Made by a program: the position numbers and the translations under genes
Part shown: positions 7,151 to 9,608 of the stretch, piece by piece
How positions within the stretch are numbered: the first letter of the stretch is position 1
How the letters are laid out: each line of letters opens with the position of its first letter
Assembly (NCBI GenBank): GCA_900551335.1
Contig: URVO01000037.1
Coordinates: forward strand, 1-9,608
DNA from: an uncultured Phascolarctobacterium sp.
GTDB taxonomy: Bacteria; Bacillota; Negativicutes; Acidaminococcales; Acidaminococcaceae
Direction: 5' to 3'
Length of the DNA stretch: 9,608 nucleotides
Notes under the pieces: generated by a model
The model's database searches: none
Told to the model about the DNA's origin: nothing
Seen by the model: only the letters and a program-made list of their open reading frames with translations

Positions 7151-7903
7151 ATGAATGAGCAACCGAACAACGATTTAATCGCTGGTCGCAACGCCGTAAG
7201 CGAGGCACTGCGCGGCCAGCGTCCGATTAACAAAATATTGCTGGCTGAGGGCGCTCATGGCGGCAGTCTGGGCGAAATCGTCGCTTTGGCGAAGTCCAAG
7301 GGCGTGCCTGTCGAGACTGTGAAGCCTGATAAGCTTGATAAAATGGCTAAGGGATTGCGTCATCAGGGCGTAGTAGCCCTAGCAGCACCGATTGCCTTTC
7401 AGACGCTGGATGCAGTGTTTGACCGCGCTGCGGCGAAGGGCGAGGATCCTTTCATTCTGCTGCTCGACGAGCTGCAGGATCCGCAGAATGTGGGCGCGCT
7501 GATTCGCAGCGCTGATGCTGCAGGCGTGCATGGCGTGCTGATGCCGCGCCGCCGCAGCTGTCCGCTCAACGCTGTTGTTGCCAAGATTTCTGCCGGTGCT
7601 GTGGAATATGTGCCTGTTGTGCAGATCGGCAATATCGCGCAGACGATTGAAGAGCTCAAGCAGCGTGGCTGCTGGGTGGTTTGTGCAGATATGGACGGCG
7701 TGGATTACTATGCTGCCAACATGACCGGGCCGATTGTGCTGGTTATCGGCGCAGAGGGCAAGGGCGTCGGCCGTCTGGTGAAGCAGAAATGTGATGATGT
7801 TATCAGTATTCCTATGAACGGCGGTGTCAACTCGCTGAATGCATCGGCTGCAGGCGCTGTGCTGATGTATGAGGTCGTAAGACAAAGACACCAGCTGGCG
7901 TGA
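7151..7903 (+). CDS. rlmB: 23S rRNA (guanosine-2'-O-)-methyltransferase RlmB, TrmH/SpoU family
   Basis: This SPOUT-fold enzyme uses SAM to 2'-O-methylate a guanosine in 23S rRNA domain V (G2251 in E. coli). Its 250 residues split into an N-terminal L30e-like RNA-binding domain (DLIAGRNAVSEAL at 8-20, through about residue 80) and a knotted SPOUT domain. The three SpoU motifs are intact: motif 1 ELQDPQNVGALIRSA (107-121; N113 and R119), motif 2 VIGAEGKGVGRLV (198-210; E202), and motif 3 around IPMNGGVNSLNASAAGAVLMYE (220-241; N230). A few TrmH-family members modify tRNA instead, but the two-domain layout and the position before yacP favour RlmB. ATG 7151 has AGAGGAAA just upstream; the gap to thyX is 12 bp and the following gene starts 10 bp after the stop, so it sits within an operon. 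Confidence 0.93.
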   Translation: MNEQPNNDLIAGRNAVSEALRGQRPINKILLAEGAHGGSLGEIVALAKSKGVPVETVKPDKLDKMAKGLRHQGVVALAAPIAFQTLDAVFDRAAAKGEDPFILLLDELQDPQNVGALIRSADAAGVHGVLMPRRRSCPLNAVVAKISAGAVEYVPVVQIGNIAQTIEELKQRGCWVVCADMDGVDYYAANMTGPIVLVIGAEGKGVGRLVKQKCDDVISIPMNGGVNSLNASAAGAVLMYEVVRQRHQLA

Positions 7904-7913
7904 GGTACAGGGC

Positions 7914-8432
7914 ATGGGTGAATATCTTATTGTCGATGGCTACAATGTTATCAATGCCTGGAAGGAATTTGCCCAGCTGCGTCAGGTAAACCTGGAGCAC
8001 GCTCGCGAGCTTCTGATTGCCGGCGTAGCAGAATATGCAGCCTTCAAGGGCCATCGTGCGATTGTGGTTTTCGATGCGCAGGAGGTTGCCGGCCTGGCTG
8101 CGACGGAGCAGATCCACGGCATTGAGGTCGTCTTTACGAACGAGGGCGAAACTGCGGACTCCTGGATTGAACGCCGTGCCTATGAGCTGGGCAAGACGAA
8201 GGCTAAGGTCTTTGTTGTGACGAGCGATTATGCTGAGCAGATCAATATTCTGGGCGCAGGTGCCTACAGAATTTCCTCGCGTGAATTTCGCGAGCAGTAT
8301 CATAAGGCAAAAAAAGAGATTGCCGCCAGACTGAAGGTCCCTAACCGTGCGCTGAACCGTAACGAGCTTGGCGGACGGGTGAGCGGTCATGTGCTGGAGC
8401 ATCTGGAAAAATTACGTCGCCTGAAAAGTTGA
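7914..8432 (+). CDS. yacP: NYN-domain endoribonuclease of the YacP/Rae1 family
   Basis: In B. subtilis the YacP family member Rae1 enters the ribosomal A site and cleaves certain mRNAs in a translation-dependent way. The 172-residue protein matches this family. The NYN (PIN-like) core starts with YLIVDGYNVINAW (D8, N11), continues with AIVVFDAQ (D54), EGETADSWIERRAYELG (D82, E86) and VFVVTSDYAEQ (D105), and ends with a basic helical tail (about 125-172, many Lys and Arg) that could contact rRNA. The putative catalytic acidic residues are all present. ATG 7914 has GAGGT (7902-7906), which overlaps the rlmB stop, at 7-nt spacing, so the pair is likely translationally coupled. The TTG of the stop region also forms the -35 box of the sigH promoter. 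Confidence 0.92.
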   Translation: MGEYLIVDGYNVINAWKEFAQLRQVNLEHARELLIAGVAEYAAFKGHRAIVVFDAQEVAGLAATEQIHGIEVVFTNEGETADSWIERRAYELGKTKAKVFVVTSDYAEQINILGAGAYRISSREFREQYHKAKKEIAARLKVPNRALNRNELGGRVSGHVLEHLEKLRRLKS

Positions 8433-8457
8433 CGGGAACAGTTTTAAAGGCTATAAT
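8429..8457 (+). promoter_or_regulatory. Sigma-A promoter of sigH
   Basis: The -35 box TTGACG (8429-8434, 5 of 6) overlaps the yacP stop codon. A perfect TATAAT (8452-8457) follows after exactly 17 bp. Transcription would start near 8464, giving a leader of about 48 nt before sigH. This is the closest match to the vegetative consensus in the window, so sigH can be transcribed separately from the rlmB-yacP genes. Confidence 0.88.
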
Positions 8458-8511
8458 TAGAGCAATACTGTTTTATATGAGAAAAGAACTCAACGGAGGA
8501 AATTGTTATTT

Positions 8512-9249
8512 ATGACTACAGATACGGAAATGCAGAACGATTCCTATGACGCTTTTGCCAAAATGACTGATGAGGACATCGTTTTGGAGGCGCAGGAGCA
8601 TGACAACGTACTCGCGCAGGAGTATTTGCTGCATAAATACAGAAACTTTGTCAGAGCTAAAGCACGTAGCTATTTTCTGATTGGTGCAGAGCGTGAGGAT
8701 ATTATCCAGGAGGGCATGATTGGTCTGTATAAGGCGATTCGTGATTTTAAAAACGACAAGCAGGCCTCTTTTCGTGCTTTCGCGGAGCTGTGTGTAACGA
8801 GACAGATTATCACGGCAATCAAAACGGCGACCAGACAAAAGCATATTCCGCTCAATTCCTACGTTTCGCTGAATAAGCCTATCTATGAGGAGGACAGTGA
8901 CCGCACGCTGCTGGATGTTATCAGCGGAGTGAAGGTTGCTAATCCCGAGGATATGGTCATCAGCCGCGAGGAGTTCAGCGATATTGAGGATAAGATGAAT
9001 GACATTTTGAGTGACCTCGAATGGAAGGTGCTCATGAGCTATCTGGACGGCAAATCCTATCAGGAGATTGCTGCCGACCTCGGCCGTCACATCAAATCCA
9101 TAGATAATGCTTTACAGCGCGTAAAGCGTAAGCTGGAGAAGTGCATCAACAGCAAAAGCGATATTACAGATCTGCGCAGTGTTTATAGCGGCCTGATGGC
9201 TCTCGATCCCTACGAAAGATTCAAGGATAAGGAGTCCAAAAACGGCTGA
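8512..9249 (+). CDS. sigH: RNA polymerase sigma factor SigH (sigma-H/sigma-30)
   Basis: SigH is the sigma factor that in B. subtilis drives early stationary-phase, competence and sporulation-entry genes, reading promoters of the form RnAGGAWWW-N11/12-RnnGAATWW. The 245-residue protein has sigma region 2 at about 35-105, including REDIIQEGMIGLYKAIRDF (61-79) for core binding and the -10-reading helix. Region 4 at about 155-212 has a helix-turn-helix around KSYQEIAADLGRHIKSIDNALQRVKRKL (181-208). The protein runs about 33 residues past region 4, longer than the roughly 218 residues of B. subtilis SigH. ATG 8512 is preferred, although GGAGG (8495-8499) is 12 nt away; the in-frame TTG 8503 would be only 3 nt from it. 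The position after yacP is the conserved SigH locus. A sigma-A promoter precedes it and a strong terminator follows it. Confidence 0.94.
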   Translation: MTTDTEMQNDSYDAFAKMTDEDIVLEAQEHDNVLAQEYLLHKYRNFVRAKARSYFLIGAEREDIIQEGMIGLYKAIRDFKNDKQASFRAFAELCVTRQIITAIKTATRQKHIPLNSYVSLNKPIYEEDSDRTLLDVISGVKVANPEDMVISREEFSDIEDKMNDILSDLEWKVLMSYLDGKSYQEIAADLGRHIKSIDNALQRVKRKLEKCINSKSDITDLRSVYSGLMALDPYERFKDKESKNG

Positions 9250-9275
9250 TACTGATAAAACTGTAACAAAAACAG

Positions 9276-9310
9276 ACATCATTTTGAATATTTCAGAATG
9301 ATGTTTTTTT
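9276..9310 (+). terminator. Rho-independent terminator after sigH
   Basis: ACATCATTTTG (9276-9286) pairs with CAGAATGATGT (9294-9304) over a 7-nt loop: 11 bp with one G-U pair. Seven T (9304-9310) follow, the first belonging to the stem. It lies 26 bp past the sigH stop and separates sigH from the downstream unit. Confidence 0.93.
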
Positions 9311-9313
9311 ATT

Positions 9314-9342
9314 AGAGGATTTTTGGGATTCGTAGCGAATAT
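9314..9342 (+). promoter_or_regulatory. Predicted sigma-H promoter upstream of the BrxF-like gene
   Basis: AGAGGATTT (9314-9322) fits the -35 consensus RnAGGAWWW, and AGCGAATAT (9334-9342) fits the -10 consensus RnnGAATWW. The spacer is 11 bp, within the 11-12 bp range known for B. subtilis sigma-H and the same as in the spoVG promoter. Every specified position matches. The element starts 4 bp after the terminator T-run and lies 56 bp before the start codon, so it can only serve the downstream gene. No good sigma-A promoter overlaps it: TATAAC (9340-9345) lacks a -35 at usable spacing. The consensus is taken from Bacillus, and its use in this organism is inferred. Confidence 0.75.
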
Positions 9343-9357
9343 AACAGTAACAAAGAA

Positions 9358-9384
9358 GTAAGTAAACTTACACTTCAGTGTTAG
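9358..9384 (+). repeat. Two overlapping inverted repeats in the leader of the BrxF-like gene
   Basis: GTAAG (9358-9362), TAAA, CTTAC (9367-9371) form one small hairpin. ACACT (9370-9374), TC, AGTGT (9377-9381), with an outer CT/AG pair across one mismatch (9367-9384), form a second dyad. The two share bases 9367-9371, so as RNA they exclude each other, and the second reaches into the ribosome site (9383-9390). They could form an operator or a translation-control element, or be chance in AT-rich DNA. Confidence 0.35.
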
Positions 9385-9398
9385 AGGAGGTTTTTCAA

Positions 9399-9608
9399 AT
9401 GAATCAAGTTGAAGAATTGGTAAAGGTTGTTGAAGCGGCTAAGGCCGACCAAGGTAATGTAGTTATTGTAACCGGTAAACCGGGCAGCGGTAAGAGCAAA
9501 GTCCTGCGTGAAGCTGCGGACGAAAAGAAATGGACTTATGTTGACTGCCGTATACTGATCAGCGAAGAGTTCCTGGCTATTCCGGCTGCAGATAGAGGTC
9601 TGTATGCT
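9399..9608 (+). CDS. brxF: Small P-loop protein resembling BrxF of type 3 BREX (3' end outside the window)
   Basis: The first 70 residues are visible. A short charged N-terminal helix leads to a beta strand and a Walker A loop, VTGKPGSGKS (24-33), then a helix (VLREAADEKKW). A second strand follows, TYVDCRILISEEFL, then AIPAADRGLYA. The combination of a Walker A loop very near the N-terminus, a strand of the form xVxxxLxSxxxL and then an IPxxxRxL-like turn is what I recall of BrxF, a P-loop protein of about 150 residues that opens type 3 BREX operons (brxF-brxC-pglXI-brxHII-pglZ-brxA). Type 3 BREX blocks phage DNA replication and marks host DNA by methylation; the exact role of BrxF is not known. 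A strong ribosome site, AGAGGAGG (9383-9390), sits 8 nt before ATG 9399. Because only half the protein is visible, another small ATPase cannot be excluded. Confidence 0.65.
   Translation, partial: MNQVEELVKVVEAAKADQGNVVIVTGKPGSGKSKVLREAADEKKWTYVDCRILISEEFLAIPAADRGLYA

Noticed and set aside
8495..8503. GGAGGAAAT before sigH, which fits the -35 half of a sigma-H promoter (autoregulation)
   Set aside because: No GAAT-type -10 lies 11-12 bp downstream, and the sequence is the sigH ribosome binding site.

Overview
The window looks like a stretch of a Firmicutes (Bacillota) chromosome. All recognisable genes lie on the + strand and follow the conserved carD - yacL - ispD - ispF - gltX - cysS - mrnC - thyX - rlmB - yacP - sigH order. 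The absence of cysE between gltX and cysS and the presence of thyX between mrnC and rlmB fit Clostridia or Negativicutes better than Bacillus. My guess is a gut-type Negativicute, but this is inference from gene order and protein character, with no search behind it. Gene density is very high, with several overlapping or touching stop/start pairs. No rRNA, tRNA, CRISPR array or insertion sequence is visible.

Layout. Positions 1-289 hold the 3' end of a CarD-type RNA polymerase-binding regulator, closed by a clear intrinsic terminator (296-320). A sigma-A promoter (381-409) then opens yacL-ispD-ispF: a membrane-anchored PIN/TRAM putative nuclease followed by two MEP isoprenoid enzymes, which overlap by 11 bp. 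A second sigma-A promoter with an extended -10 (2827-2855) and a structured leader (2859-2932) precede gltX. Then cysS, mrnC, thyX, rlmB and yacP follow with short gaps or overlaps: two aminoacyl-tRNA synthetases, the 23S rRNA maturase Mini-III, flavin-dependent thymidylate synthase, a 23S rRNA 2'-O-methyltransferase and a Rae1-type mRNA nuclease. Most of this run serves translation and RNA metabolism. A near-consensus sigma-A promoter overlapping the yacP stop codon (8429-8457) drives sigH, which ends in a strong terminator (9276-9310).

The most interesting part is the right edge. In related genomes sigH is normally followed by rpmG-secE-nusG. Here a new transcription unit starts instead. 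Its first gene (9399 to the window end) encodes a small P-loop protein that resembles BrxF, the first gene of type 3 BREX phage-defence systems. Its upstream region matches the consensus sigma-H promoter at every specified position (9314-9342, 11-bp spacer) and lies immediately after the sigH terminator. The working hypothesis is that a BREX type 3 island sits directly behind sigH and is transcribed by the sigma factor encoded next door. The rest of the island lies outside the window, so both the BREX identity and the regulation remain predictions.
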